From an uncultured Flavobacteriaceae bacterium (GTDB lineage: Bacteria > Bacteroidota > Bacteroidia > Flavobacteriales > Flavobacteriaceae), in the NCBI GenBank assembly GCA_947488345.1, contig CANKZQ010000003.1:1-64000 (forward strand): a DNA stretch of 64,000 nucleotides, read 5' to 3'. Both the position numbers and the translations under genes were made by a program. The notes under the pieces are model-generated. The model made no database searches. It saw nothing but the letters and a program-made list of their open reading frames with translations, and was not told the DNA's origin. Within the stretch, counting starts at the first letter, position 1. Every line of letters begins with the position of its first letter. Shown here one piece after another: positions 1-8,079 of the stretch.

Positions 1-90
1 CTATCTTTAGAAAATAAAAGTTAAGCTAGTAATATTTTTTATTGAACTACGCTGAAGCTCATTATATACTATACGTTAGCACCAATTTAG
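1..90 (+). other. Left edge of the cassette array: candidate attI or diverged attC end
   Basis: The first cassette opens at GTTAGCACCA (GTT at 75-77). Its 3' partner TGGTGCTAAC lies at 607-616, so a recombination boundary is seen here. The 74 bases to the left do not resemble either attC family seen further on; only the last few bases (TATACTATAC before GTT) vaguely recall the ATACACAAACC arm. This fits an attI-type primary site, with the integrase gene beyond the window, or a diverged attC. No integrase reading frame is visible in these bases. Confidence 0.35.
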
Positions 91-603
91 ATGAAAATTA
101 AAGTCATTATTTTTATTCTGATATTCACCTCAATGTTATCTTGTAAAAGAGCATGTGTTTTAAATAATCTTATTGTTGAGACTAAATACGAAATACCTTT
201 CTACACTCGTCAAAACAAATCGTTAAAGGAATCTGGAAAAATTGAAAATGATAAATTTGAAAGAGTAAATGTTAACGAATCTGAGATTCCTTATATAATG
301 GAAATACTTAATGAGCAGATACCAAATATATCAAACGCAACCGATAGGATAAAAAATAATTTATGTAATTATAGTGTTTTAATTGCTGGAATTTATAATA
401 GATCAACCAAAACCAAAAGTATATATTTAAATTTTAGTTATGGCCCTGAGGGCTATGAAACGGAAGGTGAGGTTGGTGTTGATTATTTAGGAAATGTAAA
501 GGTATTCCCAATTGCGCGTGATGGTGGAGATTCGTACTTCCAAGCAGTCATCAATACAAAGACCAATAAGTTGCGTATTATTTATATAAATGGTGAGGCT
601 TAA
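91..603 (+). CDS. Cassette 1: putative lipoprotein, unknown function
   Basis: This encodes 170 aa with a lipoprotein signal: a hydrophobic stretch and lipobox ending at Cys18 (MLSC). The protein is probably exported and lipid-anchored. No domain was recognised in the remainder. The ATG lies 14 bases after the cassette boundary GTT (75-77), and the stop is 10 bases before the AAC of the closing site. Cassette ends are GTTAGCACCA and TGGTGCTAAC; the same end sequence recurs on cassette 21, which carries an unrelated gene. Confidence 0.75.
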   Translation: MKIKVIIFILIFTSMLSCKRACVLNNLIVETKYEIPFYTRQNKSLKESGKIENDKFERVNVNESEIPYIMEILNEQIPNISNATDRIKNNLCNYSVLIAGIYNRSTKTKSIYLNFSYGPEGYETEGEVGVDYLGNVKVFPIARDGGDSYFQAVINTKTNKLRIIYINGEA

Positions 604-613
604 AACTGGTGCT

Positions 614-737
614 AACAACGGCTATAATTCATTGCGGCGGAATTTCCTACTCGAAAATTCTTATCTTGCAATGATGGCTTGGTTCTCTCGGAATGTCCTA
701 ACGGACGATTCCGCAACGAAACCATAGCCCAACCGTT
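614..737 (+). repeat. attC-like site 1 (family B, 124 bp)
   Basis: The left border GTGCTAAC pairs with GTTAGCAC at the start of cassette 1. GGCTAT (620-625) pairs with ATAGCC near the right end. The right border CCGTT is followed by cassette 2 (GTTATGTGC). Confidence 0.85.
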
Positions 738-759
738 ATGTGCAAGCGAAAAATCAACT

Positions 760-1458
760 ATGTCAAGAACGAGAAGAAGCAAATTTAAGGGAAGTAAATA
801 TTGGATTCTTGCAAATTCAAGAATTATGTATGACTTTAAGTTTGACCCAATTAAAGCATATTTGGAAAGCACTCAAGGAATGATTCTTCAACAGGAAACA
901 GAACTTAACGAAAAATATCATGCGTGGAATAAAGAGCACTCAAACGATCCCGAAATGCCAGATGCTTTTGATATCTACGAAATGGAGATTATGAATAGTT
1001 CGGAATTTCCAAACATTCTCAACCAATCGGTTTATCTGACTATTTACTCAACTTTTGAAAATGAATTTTTTAAACTTTGTGAATGGTGCCAAAAAGCAGA
1101 AAGCTTAAAAATTGGACCTAAAGATATTAATGGACAAGGCTACATTGGACAATGCAGAAAGTATATAACAAATGTCTTAGATGTAAACTTGGACAGCTTA
1201 AATCAAGAATGGGCTGAAATCAAAAAATATCAATTGATTAGAAATTCTATAGCACACAACAACGGAATAATAAAATCACCAAAAAATGATATTCTTGAAT
1301 TTATTGATAACTCGAATGGAATATCGTTTGATACGGAAAAGTCACGAGTAAAAATGGAATCAATTGACTTTTTAAAAACTCTGATTGATAAACTGACTAA
1401 TTTTCTGTCTGAAACAGCTGAAAAAATATTAAAAGGAAAAAATAATGCCAGCACATAA
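760..1458 (+). CDS. Cassette 2: HEPN-like domain protein
   Basis: This encodes 232 aa. The reading frame is open upstream into site 1, but the ATG at 760 (MSRTRRSKFK) is the first start inside the cassette and is preferred. Near residue 190 it carries RNSIAH, an R-N-x-x-x-H motif like the R(x4-6)H signature of HEPN ribonuclease or toxin domains, in an all-helical context with LTIYSTFENEFFKL upstream. Many HEPN proteins act in toxin-antitoxin or defence systems; no partner antitoxin is in the cassette, so the role is inferred from the motif only. The TAA stop is formed by the AAC border of the next site (ACATAAC). Confidence 0.6.
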   Translation: MSRTRRSKFKGSKYWILANSRIMYDFKFDPIKAYLESTQGMILQQETELNEKYHAWNKEHSNDPEMPDAFDIYEMEIMNSSEFPNILNQSVYLTIYSTFENEFFKLCEWCQKAESLKIGPKDINGQGYIGQCRKYITNVLDVNLDSLNQEWAEIKKYQLIRNSIAHNNGIIKSPKNDILEFIDNSNGISFDTEKSRVKMESIDFLKTLIDKLTNFLSETAEKILKGKNNAST

Positions 1459-1578
1459 CACCGTGTATAATTAATTACGACGGAATTTCCTCGCAGGAAA
1501 TTCACTTGAATTAATTAACTTCGTCCTACGTCGGAAAATCCTAACTGATTTTCCGTAACTAACCATACACAAACCGTT
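1457..1578 (+). repeat. attC-like site 2 (family A, 122 bp)
   Basis: GCACATAAC pairs with GTTATGTGC at the start of cassette 2. The arms are GTGTATAATTAATTAC and GTAACTAACCATACAC. Inner hairpins include a GGAAATTC-type stem and a CGGAAAATCC stem. The next cassette opens GTTAGGCAT. Confidence 0.88.
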
Positions 1579-1599
1579 AGGCATAAGCCGAAAACACCT

Positions 1600-2184
1600 A
1601 TGAATAATAAACCTTTATTAGAATATATAAATAAGTTCATCAGCTTAACTGTTGAAGAGGAAAACATTTTACTTTCTAAAATAGTTCATAGAAATTATCT
1701 CAAAGATCAATACATAGCACAACAAGGAGATATCTGTAAAAGTGCCAATTTCATTAATTCTGGATGTACAAAAACATTTTATATGGACAAAGAAGGTCAA
1801 GAACATATAGTGATGTTCTCCATTGAAGATTGGTGGACATCCGATTTAGGAAGTTTTATAACTCAAACTCCTGGCGACTTTAACGTTCAATGTTTAGAGA
1901 ATTCCCAACTTATTCAATTTACCCACGATAATCTTGAAGAGCTATATAAACAGATCCCCAAACTCGAACGTCTCTTTAGAAAGATTGTAGAACGTGCTTT
2001 TGTTGCTTCGCAAAAAAGAATTATTAGAAATTTTAGTCTCACGGCAAAAGAGCGTTACCAAATTTTCAAGAAAACATATCCAAAAATTGATCAACGTGTC
2101 CCTCAATATATGATTGCTTCATATTTAGGTATTACCAAAGAGTTTTTAAGTAAAATTAAAAGTCAGCTTATTTACAACCAATAG
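1600..2184 (+). CDS. Cassette 3a: Crp/Fnr-family transcriptional regulator
   Basis: This encodes 194 aa, the usual size for flavobacterial Crp-like regulators. The N-terminal cyclic-nucleotide-binding-like beta-roll is seen in the region YIAQQGDICKSANFINSG. The C-terminal winged HTH includes QYMIASYLGITKEFLSKIK. Proteins of this type often sense stress or redox and control a few neighbouring genes. It is the first of three genes in one cassette and probably regulates the SnoaL-like and YceI-like genes behind it; that link is inferred from position. Confidence 0.85.
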   Translation: MNNKPLLEYINKFISLTVEEENILLSKIVHRNYLKDQYIAQQGDICKSANFINSGCTKTFYMDKEGQEHIVMFSIEDWWTSDLGSFITQTPGDFNVQCLENSQLIQFTHDNLEELYKQIPKLERLFRKIVERAFVASQKRIIRNFSLTAKERYQIFKKTYPKIDQRVPQYMIASYLGITKEFLSKIKSQLIYNQ

Positions 2185-2280
2185 ATGTTAATCTAGTTTA
2201 ACATCATTTCATAATCTACTTCATTTTCTAAAGTTTTAATGTTTTGGACATTTGTACCATAATATTTAAAACTTAAAAAG

Positions 2281-2634
2281 ATGAATACATTATTAGAAAA
2301 AATCTGTACAATTAATGACATGATTCTTCAAGGAAAAGCCTTGGAAGCTTTTGACCAATTTTATCATGACGACGTGGTTATGCAAGAAAACGATAATCCA
2401 ATTGTTGAGGGAAAAGTTGCCAATAGACAACGTGAAGAAGATTTCTTTGGAGCTATTACAGAATTTAGAGGCGCTCAACCTTTAAAAGTAACTATTGGCG
2501 AAAACGCAACAATGGTAGAATGGCATTTTGATTACACTCACAAAGATTGGGGAGTTAAAAATTACACTCAAGTTGCTGTACAAGACTGGAAAGACGGAAA
2601 GATAATTAAAGAGAAGTTTTACTACGGAGCATAA
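2281..2634 (+). CDS. Cassette 3b: SnoaL-like / NTF2-fold protein
   Basis: This encodes 117 aa with the pattern of the SnoaL/NTF2 superfamily: an N-terminal helix followed by a short segment AFDQFYHDDVVMQEN, then FFGAITEFRGAQ and beta strands ending in a W-H-F-D-Y core. Members are small cone-shaped enzymes or ligand-binding proteins; no catalytic assignment is possible. It lies 96 bases after the Crp-like gene and 32 bases before the YceI gene in the same cassette, so the latter two are probably co-transcribed. Confidence 0.75.
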   Translation: MNTLLEKICTINDMILQGKALEAFDQFYHDDVVMQENDNPIVEGKVANRQREEDFFGAITEFRGAQPLKVTIGENATMVEWHFDYTHKDWGVKNYTQVAVQDWKDGKIIKEKFYYGA

Positions 2635-2666
2635 TTTATAATATAAACTATTTAATAATAATAAAA

Positions 2667-3245
2667 ATGAAAAATTCAATTAAAAACATAGCTACACTAG
2701 TAATCGTAGCATTTATGACATTTTCTTTTACAACAGTAGATGGAGATAAAAAAGTAATTAAAATAGAAAACAGTAAGATAGTATGGAAAGGCTATAAAGT
2801 TACTGGATCTCATCAAGGTATTATTGCCATAAAATCAGGACATCTAAACTTTAGCGAAGATAAATTGACTGGTGGAGAATTTACTATAGATATGTCTACT
2901 ATTACCAATACAGATTTAGAAGGTGAATACAAAGGTAAACTAGAAGGTCATTTAAAATCGGATGATTTCTTTGGAGTTGAAAAATTTCCAACAGCATCTT
3001 TGATTTTTACGAAAGTAAAATCTACTGGTAAAAACTCTTATGAAGTAACGGGAGACATAACTATAAAAGGAAAAACAGAAACTGTTTCATTTAATGTTTC
3101 AGTTTACGGAAGCAAAGCCAATGTATCATTAAAAATAGATAGAACAAAATTTGATATAAGATATGGCTCTACAAGTTTCTTTGATGGATTGAAAGACAAA
3201 GCGATTTATGATGAATTTGATTTAGTTGCTGATTTAGAGTTTTGA
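2667..3245 (+). CDS. Cassette 3c: YceI-family periplasmic protein
   Basis: This encodes 192 aa with an N-terminal signal peptide (residues 1 to about 26), so it is probably periplasmic. The YceI lipocalin-like barrel is recognisable from SKIVWKGYKVTGSHQGIIAI, the conserved FTIDMSTI strand, HLKSDDFFGVEKFPTASL and the closing FD.V.L pattern. The family binds polyisoprenoid-type lipids. It is the last gene of the three-gene cassette, and the stop is 58 bases before the next site. Confidence 0.9.
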   Translation: MKNSIKNIATLVIVAFMTFSFTTVDGDKKVIKIENSKIVWKGYKVTGSHQGIIAIKSGHLNFSEDKLTGGEFTIDMSTITNTDLEGEYKGKLEGHLKSDDFFGVEKFPTASLIFTKVKSTGKNSYEVTGDITIKGKTETVSFNVSVYGSKANVSLKIDRTKFDIRYGSTSFFDGLKDKAIYDEFDLVADLEF

Positions 3246-3303
3246 TAAAATTCCCTAATCACAAGAAGAATTCGTTTCTATTCGTGTTAGAAAGCCAATG
3301 CCT

Positions 3304-3425
3304 AACAACGTATATAAAAAATAGCAGGATTAGCGCAAGCCATTTGGTTTGTGCTTTTTTATTATCTTTCGTACATCGGAAATGTAAAGCTATTTAATCT
3401 GCTACTTTCCATATACAAACACGTT
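3304..3425 (+). repeat. attC-like site 3 (outlier family C, 122 bp)
   Basis: The left border ATGCCTAAC pairs with GTTAGGCAT of cassette 3. The arms differ from families A and B: GTATAT pairs with ATATAC, and TAGCAGGATTA pairs with TAATCTGCTA, leaving one extra G unpaired. The right border ACGTT (not CCGTT) precedes cassette 4 (GTTGTGCTTC). Confidence 0.75.
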
Positions 3426-3453
3426 GTGCTTCATTATCAGAAACTATTAACCA

Positions 3454-4233
3454 ATGATAAAATTCTTTAGAAAAATTCGCCAAAATTTGCTTATGGAAAA
3501 TAAAAATAGAAAGTATTTTAAGTATGCTATTGGAGAAATTATACTTGTCGTTATCGGAATTTTAATAGCGCTTCAAATCAATAATTGGAATGAAAACCGT
3601 AAAGCTTCAATCGAAGAGATTAAAATTTTAAAAGCTTTAGAATCTGATTTTAAAGTCTCAAAACAACGAATAGAAGAAACTATAGAAATTCAATCTATAG
3701 TAATGGATTATAGTCAAATTCTTATAAATATTCATGAAAATGAAGACCAGAATCAGATTCAATATTTTGATACTCATCTAGACTCTTTGAATAACTTGAT
3801 CGCTTATGGGACTTCATGGTATCGTGCAGAACCAATTACCGGAGCGTATAATTCATTAACAAATTCGGGGAAAATTGACCTTCTAAAAAATGAAGAGTTA
3901 AGGCATTTATTAGCTCAATTTATTGCAGATTTTGAATCTGGTTTTGAGGATCAAGAAAGTACAATGCTCTTACTGGACAAACTCATTGATGATACCAATC
4001 ATTTCATTTTAAAAATAGCAAATAATAAATTTAGAGAACGCTTTAATTACAACTTAAGAAAAATTGACAGTATTAAAATAGCCGAATCCTTTTTTACAAA
4101 TGATTCATTCTTTGGTAATTTATATTTAAAATCTGTCCTCGAATACAACAGAGTAATACGGCAAAAGCAATTATTAGACCAATCAACGTCTATTCTAAAA
4201 ATCATTAACGACGAATTGCAAAATAAACTATAA
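3454..4233 (+). CDS. Cassette 4: DUF6090-family membrane protein
   Basis: This encodes 259 aa. It has the family's signature N-terminus: basic MIKFFRKIRQNLL, then a membrane segment at residues 26-41 (IGEIILVVIGILIAL) followed by QINNWN. The rest is a helical, probably extracytoplasmic domain. The function of the family is unknown; it is abundant in Flavobacteriaceae. Cassette 20 carries a clear paralog, and both sit between the same end sequences (GTTGTGCTTCATTA / AAAGC[AG]CAAC). Confidence 0.85.
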   Translation: MIKFFRKIRQNLLMENKNRKYFKYAIGEIILVVIGILIALQINNWNENRKASIEEIKILKALESDFKVSKQRIEETIEIQSIVMDYSQILINIHENEDQNQIQYFDTHLDSLNNLIAYGTSWYRAEPITGAYNSLTNSGKIDLLKNEELRHLLAQFIADFESGFEDQESTMLLLDKLIDDTNHFILKIANNKFRERFNYNLRKIDSIKIAESFFTNDSFFGNLYLKSVLEYNRVIRQKQLLDQSTSILKIINDELQNKL

Positions 4234-4242
4234 CGAAAGCAC

Positions 4243-4366
4243 AACAACGGCTATAATTCATTGCGGCGGAATTTCCTCCCGGAAATTCTTATCTTGCAAT
4301 AATGGCTTGGTTCTCGCGGAATGGTCCTAGCGGACAATTCCACAACGAAACCATAGCCCAACCGTT
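4243..4366 (+). repeat. attC-like site 4 (family B, 124 bp)
   Basis: AAAGCACAAC pairs with GTTGTGCTT of cassette 4. GGCTAT/ATAGCC outer arms, GGAATTTCC inner stem and GCGGAATGGTCC second stem are visible. The next cassette opens GTTAGCTTT. Confidence 0.88.
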
Positions 4367-4386
4367 AGCTTTAATTGTTCTGAAAA

Positions 4387-4743
4387 ATGAAAATCGTAAC
4401 CGAAAAAATAAATAGCGAACCAAATCATTCAATCTCGAAAAAGGATGTGAAAGCAATTATCGAAATTGTTCCCGATGATTGGATCGGAGTTTCTCACATT
4501 TTTTCTATTTCTTCTCAACTATTTGAAAATTCGAATTGGGACAGACCAGTTATTCAGAATAACACAACCTTCAAAATATTATCACGTGGAATTAAACGAT
4601 CGGAAATAATAAAGGAATTATTAATTGAATTGGCTATTAGACCAACCAAAACGTATCCACCGAAAGGACATTCTTTGACAAAATCACAACGGAAAAAATT
4701 AGAGGAATTAATAACGCCATATTATAATAAATTGACCAAATAA
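4387..4743 (+). CDS. Cassette 5: hypothetical protein
   Basis: This encodes 118 aa, soluble, with no signal peptide. It has a lysine-rich C-terminal helix (KSQRKKLEELITPYYNKLTK). I do not recognise a family. The ATG is 21 bases after the cassette boundary. About 100 non-coding bases follow the stop before the next site, an unusually long tail for this array; I see nothing definite in it. Confidence 0.65.
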   Translation: MKIVTEKINSEPNHSISKKDVKAIIEIVPDDWIGVSHIFSISSQLFENSNWDRPVIQNNTTFKILSRGIKRSEIIKELLIELAIRPTKTYPPKGHSLTKSQRKKLEELITPYYNKLTK

Positions 4744-4843
4744 AACGGAATTATCACGCAAGCGGAATTTGAGCAAGTTTGCGGAATTGAAAAGCAGAAT
4801 AAAAATAAAATGTGCTCAATCAAACGTATCACAACTAAAAGCT

Positions 4844-4965
4844 AACAACGTGTATAATTAATTACTACGGAATTTCCTCGCAGGAAATTCACTTGAATTA
4901 ATTAACTTGCCAATACGTCGGAAAATCCTAACGGATTTCCCGTAACTAACCATACACATACCGTT
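4844..4965 (+). repeat. attC-like site 5 (family A, 122 bp)
   Basis: AAAGCTAAC pairs with GTTAGCTTT of cassette 5. Family A arms and both inner hairpins are present. The right end reads CATACCGTT rather than CAAACCGTT. The next cassette opens GTTGGCAATA. Confidence 0.88.
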
Positions 4966-4982
4966 GGCAATAATTTGAGAAA

Positions 4983-5480
4983 GTGGGATACAAACGAAAA
5001 GGTCAGTTAACATCTGATGCCGAATGGCATAAACATTTAAGAAAAATTGGAAAACGATTTTTCTGGAAGGGAGAACGCATTGCTGAAAGGAAAATGGTTG
5101 ATGAAAACTTATCAGAACCTAACGAAATGACTGAAATTGCCTCTCTCACTTTTAACAAATTACGTGACTTAATCGAGGAAAATCAATTTGAAAACGAAAC
5201 GGACAGAAAGATTGCTGAAAAAATTCTAGAAGCGGAAAGAGATTGGAGAATATCACTCGAATCTTTAAATGATTTTATAATTCTATTGGAAAAAGAAGTT
5301 GGAGGAACTGTTACTAAAATAAGTCTGAACAAACTCTTGAAAAAATATAATCGCAACATTGCCGAGTATGCGTGGGAAATGGAAAGTGTCACTTATTTAT
5401 TAGCCATTTTTGAATTGACAGAAGAAACGGAATTGAGAAATGTTTTTGCTGGACTTACAAAGAAAATAAAAACAGAATAA
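4983..5480 (+). CDS. Cassette 6: hypothetical protein (GTG start)
   Basis: This encodes 165 aa, mostly helical and charged, with no signal peptide; no family was recognised. The only in-frame start near the cassette boundary is GTG at 4983, 18 bases after GTT; the first in-frame ATG is 38 codons in and would remove the well-formed N-terminal segment WHKHLRKIGKRFFWKGERIA. Cassette ends GTTGGCAATA / TATTGCCAAC are shared with cassette 15. Confidence 0.6.
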   Translation: MGYKRKGQLTSDAEWHKHLRKIGKRFFWKGERIAERKMVDENLSEPNEMTEIASLTFNKLRDLIEENQFENETDRKIAEKILEAERDWRISLESLNDFIILLEKEVGGTVTKISLNKLLKKYNRNIAEYAWEMESVTYLLAIFELTEETELRNVFAGLTKKIKTE

Positions 5481-5491
5481 AAACTATTGCC

Positions 5492-5612
5492 AACAACGTG
5501 TATAATTAATTACTTCGGAATTCCTTCGCAGGAATTCGCTTGAATTAATTAACTTGCAAATACGTCGGAAAATCCTAACGGATTTCCCGTAACTAACTAT
5601 ACACAAACCGTT
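5492..5612 (+). repeat. attC-like site 6 (family A, 121 bp)
   Basis: TATTGCCAAC pairs with GTTGGCAATA of cassette 6. The inner hairpin GAATTCC TTCGCA GGAATTC is nearly perfect. The next cassette opens GTTAGCTGC. Confidence 0.88.
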
Positions 5613-5635
5613 AGCTGCAAGTTTGAACACTCTCT

Positions 5636-6550
5636 ATGATTGAAAATGAATATAGATACAGAATTAATAAGGTAATTGACCATATTGAGAAAAACTTAGA
5701 CAACAATTTTTCTTTAAATCAATTAGCCGAAGTTTCAAATTTTTCAAAATTCCATTTTAGTAGAATATTCCAAGGAATTACTGGGGAGACGCCATTTCAA
5801 TTGATTCTTCGTTTACGATTAGAAAAAGCAGCATCACTTTTAACACACAGTAATGATTCCATTTCTGATATTGCCTTCAAGTGCGGATTTAAAAGTCTAC
5901 CAGTATTTTCCAAAAACTTCAAATGTCATTTTTCCGAGTCCGCTACGTCTTTCAAAAAGAAAAATAGCAATTTGAATAAAGTAAATAGCAATACAGATAA
6001 AAGCAATGAAGCTCCTTCCATTTACATTTGTAATCAAACAAAATCAATTAAATGGAAAATAGATATGAAGAACAACGAAAGTATTGAAATCAAAGAATTA
6101 CCGAACATACCTGTGGTATATTTGAGACACATCGGACCTTATCAGGGGGATGCTGAATTATTTGAAAGATTATTTAGTAAACTGTTTACTTGGGCTGGTC
6201 CTAAACGTTTATTGGACAATGGAGACTTCCAAACGGCCATTGTTTATCATGATGATGTTAATGTAGCCGACAAAAGCAAATTAAGAACAAGTATTTGCCT
6301 AACAGCATCGGAAAACACTAAAGTTGATGGAGAAATTGGAAAAATGGTCCTTGAAAAAGGTAAATATGTTGTAGCAAGGTTTACGATAAAAGCAGACGAA
6401 TTTCAACAGGCTTGGGATTGGTTAATGGGAAAATGGTTCCCGACCAGCGGGTACCAACCTGATGATAAAGCCTGTTTTGAATTGTATCCGGAAGAACCTG
6501 AAAATGGAACTTTTAAAGTGGATATCTGTGTCCCTGTTAGAAAATTGTAA
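5636..6550 (+). CDS. Cassette 7: AraC-family regulator with GyrI-like ligand domain
   Basis: This encodes 304 aa. Residues 1-105 form the AraC double HTH (NQLAEVSNFSKFHFSRIFQ and ISDIAFKCGFKSLPVFSKNF). Residues about 145-304 form a GyrI/Rob-like effector domain (VVYLRHIGPYQGDAELFERL, ending FKVDICVPVRKL). Such proteins bind amphipathic drugs or dyes and activate resistance genes; the target here is unknown. Full-length DNA-binding regulators are notable cassette cargo. Cassette ends GTTAGCTGCAAG / CAGCAGCTAAC are shared with cassette 14. Confidence 0.9.
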   Translation: MIENEYRYRINKVIDHIEKNLDNNFSLNQLAEVSNFSKFHFSRIFQGITGETPFQLILRLRLEKAASLLTHSNDSISDIAFKCGFKSLPVFSKNFKCHFSESATSFKKKNSNLNKVNSNTDKSNEAPSIYICNQTKSIKWKIDMKNNESIEIKELPNIPVVYLRHIGPYQGDAELFERLFSKLFTWAGPKRLLDNGDFQTAIVYHDDVNVADKSKLRTSICLTASENTKVDGEIGKMVLEKGKYVVARFTIKADEFQQAWDWLMGKWFPTSGYQPDDKACFELYPEEPENGTFKVDICVPVRKL

Positions 6551-6566
6551 TCTAAAACCAGCAGCT

Positions 6567-6688
6567 AACAACGTGTATAATTAATTACTACGGAATTCCT
6601 TCGCAGGAATTCACTCGAAATTAATTAACTTAGCTCAACGTCGGAAAATCCTAACGGATTTTCCGTAACTAACTATACACAAACCGTT
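6567..6688 (+). repeat. attC-like site 7 (family A, 122 bp)
   Basis: GCAGCTAAC pairs with GTTAGCTGC of cassette 7. Here the second inner stem CGGAAAATCC / GGATTTTCCG is perfect. The next cassette opens GTTGTGGCCA. Confidence 0.88.
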
Positions 6689-6705
6689 GTGGCCAATTAA
6701 AACCA

Positions 6706-7392
6706 ATGAGCGCTTCAGAGTTTAAAAAATTATTATCGAAACACTTTTCACCAAAAATTAGAGAAATTGGCTGGAAGGGGTCTGGATTTCATTTTAGAAA
6801 ATTAGATAAAAATCATGTTGTGAAAATTTTTGGACTTCATGGAAGCTGGTTAGGTGGTTCGATTTATTGCGAAACGGCAATTCACTTTGATTTCATTCCG
6901 GATTTGGCAGGTAAATCATTTGACAAAACTACATTCGCAAGCTGTATAATACGAGAAAGATTGTCCCCAAATAGAAGTGGTGATTACTCATGGACAATAA
7001 GAGACAATGAGGAAGAAAATATCAAATCGATAAATCAAATCTGGAATGCGTTTGAAAAAAATGGACTTAACTTTTATCAAGATTTTGACAACTTTCCTGA
7101 GCCTTTTTCATCTATCCGCCCTTCACACTTCAATCAATCAACTTTACTAGGTTTTGGAAAGAAAAAACGGATTAAAATATTAGACAAATACTATGTGCAT
7201 AATGAAATTCATCTTGCATGGCTTTTAGGAGAAATCAATCAATTCATCGGAAAAATGGATTTGGCCAAGGATTTTTCAAAACTTGGAATGGAAATGGTTT
7301 ATGATCATGCAAGTGTCATGGCGAAGTCAAATAATGGTAAGTTTGATCAAACATATATTGATGTAAATAAGAAATTATTTAAAATAAAATAA
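6706..7392 (+). CDS. Cassette 8: DUF4304-family protein
   Basis: This encodes 228 aa, soluble. The start (FKKLLSKHFSPKIREIGWKG followed by FHFRKLDKNHVVKIFGLHGS) has the DUF4304 pattern: a helix, a G-x-x-x-x-x-F turn and paired strands. The family is of unknown function and is often found near polymorphic-toxin immunity genes. The cassette terminal repeat is GTTGTGGCCA / TGGCCACAAC, with a further TTA/TAA match after one A.C mismatch. Confidence 0.65.
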   Translation: MSASEFKKLLSKHFSPKIREIGWKGSGFHFRKLDKNHVVKIFGLHGSWLGGSIYCETAIHFDFIPDLAGKSFDKTTFASCIIRERLSPNRSGDYSWTIRDNEEENIKSINQIWNAFEKNGLNFYQDFDNFPEPFSSIRPSHFNQSTLLGFGKKKRIKILDKYYVHNEIHLAWLLGEINQFIGKMDLAKDFSKLGMEMVYDHASVMAKSNNGKFDQTYIDVNKKLFKIK

Positions 7393-7400
7393 CTGGCCAC

Positions 7401-7521
7401 AACAACGTGTATAATTAATTACTCCGGAATTCCTTCGCAGGAATTCACTCGAAATTAATTGCTTTTGAGTACGTCGGAAAATCCTAACGGATTTCCCGCA
7501 ACTAACCATACACAAACCGTT
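7401..7521 (+). repeat. attC-like site 8 (family A, 121 bp)
   Basis: TGGCCACAAC pairs with GTTGTGGCCA of cassette 8. Family A arms and both inner stems are present. The next cassette opens GTTAGCTATA. Confidence 0.88.
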
Positions 7522-7534
7522 AGCTATAATACGA

Positions 7535-7831
7535 ATGGAATTAAAAGAAAAAAATATAGATTCTGAAATAGAAGCAGTTAAAAAAAAGATTACCAAACTG
7601 AAAAAAGGAATTCCTTCTTTGACGATTAAAGGATTGATAATCGCATTTATATTTCCACTAATTAGCCGAAAACCCTTATTTCCAAATATGGAATATTATA
7701 AAGTGGTAATAATCTGCGGAATTTTTGTCGGGATCTTACTAGTTTTTATTTATTTCTATTCGAGTAATGTTTTCAATAAAGAACTCAAAAATTTGGAATT
7801 GAAAAAAGAACGGAATAAAACTTTGAATTAA
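7535..7831 (+). CDS. Cassette 9: small membrane protein, unknown function
   Basis: This encodes 98 aa: an N-terminal charged coiled-coil-like helix (residues 1-30), two hydrophobic segments (about 33-48 and 56-75), and a lysine-rich C-terminal helix. It is probably an inner-membrane hairpin with both ends in the cytoplasm. No family was recognised. It resembles the layout of cassette 23 (helix, two membrane segments, charged tail) without clear sequence identity. Confidence 0.65.
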   Translation: MELKEKNIDSEIEAVKKKITKLKKGIPSLTIKGLIIAFIFPLISRKPLFPNMEYYKVVIICGIFVGILLVFIYFYSSNVFNKELKNLELKKERNKTLN

Positions 7832-7857
7832 TAAAGTAATAATTAAGTACTATAGCT

Positions 7858-8055
7858 AACAACGGCTATAATTCATTGCTTACGTCCTAATTGCTTTAAA
7901 ATATTTCTTACATTTAATAAAAATAACAAGGCTAAGAATTTCGAAGTCTGGTGGTCTTGCTAGCATCCAAAGTGCCTTAGTAAGTTTGCGGTTAGATGTC
8001 GGCACAGCAGAGAGCACAAAACCACCTAGCCACAACGAACCATAGCCTAACCGTT
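7858..8055 (+). repeat. attC-like site 9 (long family B variant, 198 bp)
   Basis: TATAGCTAAC pairs with GTTAGCTATA of cassette 9. The outer arms are GGCTAT / ATAGCC as in family B, but the interior is about 75 bases longer. It includes a new palindromic part GGTGGTCTTGCTAG...CTAGCCAC and an extra A-rich segment. The next cassette opens GTTGTACTTC. Confidence 0.8.
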
Positions 8056-8079
8056 GTACTTCATTAAAAAATTGACAAA

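Noticed and set aside
679-759. N-terminal extension of the HEPN-like gene into site 1
   Set aside because: It would be coded by the recombination site; an ATG at 760 lies just inside the cassette.
612-872. Minus-strand reading frames across the repeat sites (for example 612-872, 1230-1505, 7375-7596, 8509-8697, 18921-19217)
   Set aside because: They are open only because the repeats are similar and translate to the same repeat-coded strings; they overlap real genes and have no start signals.
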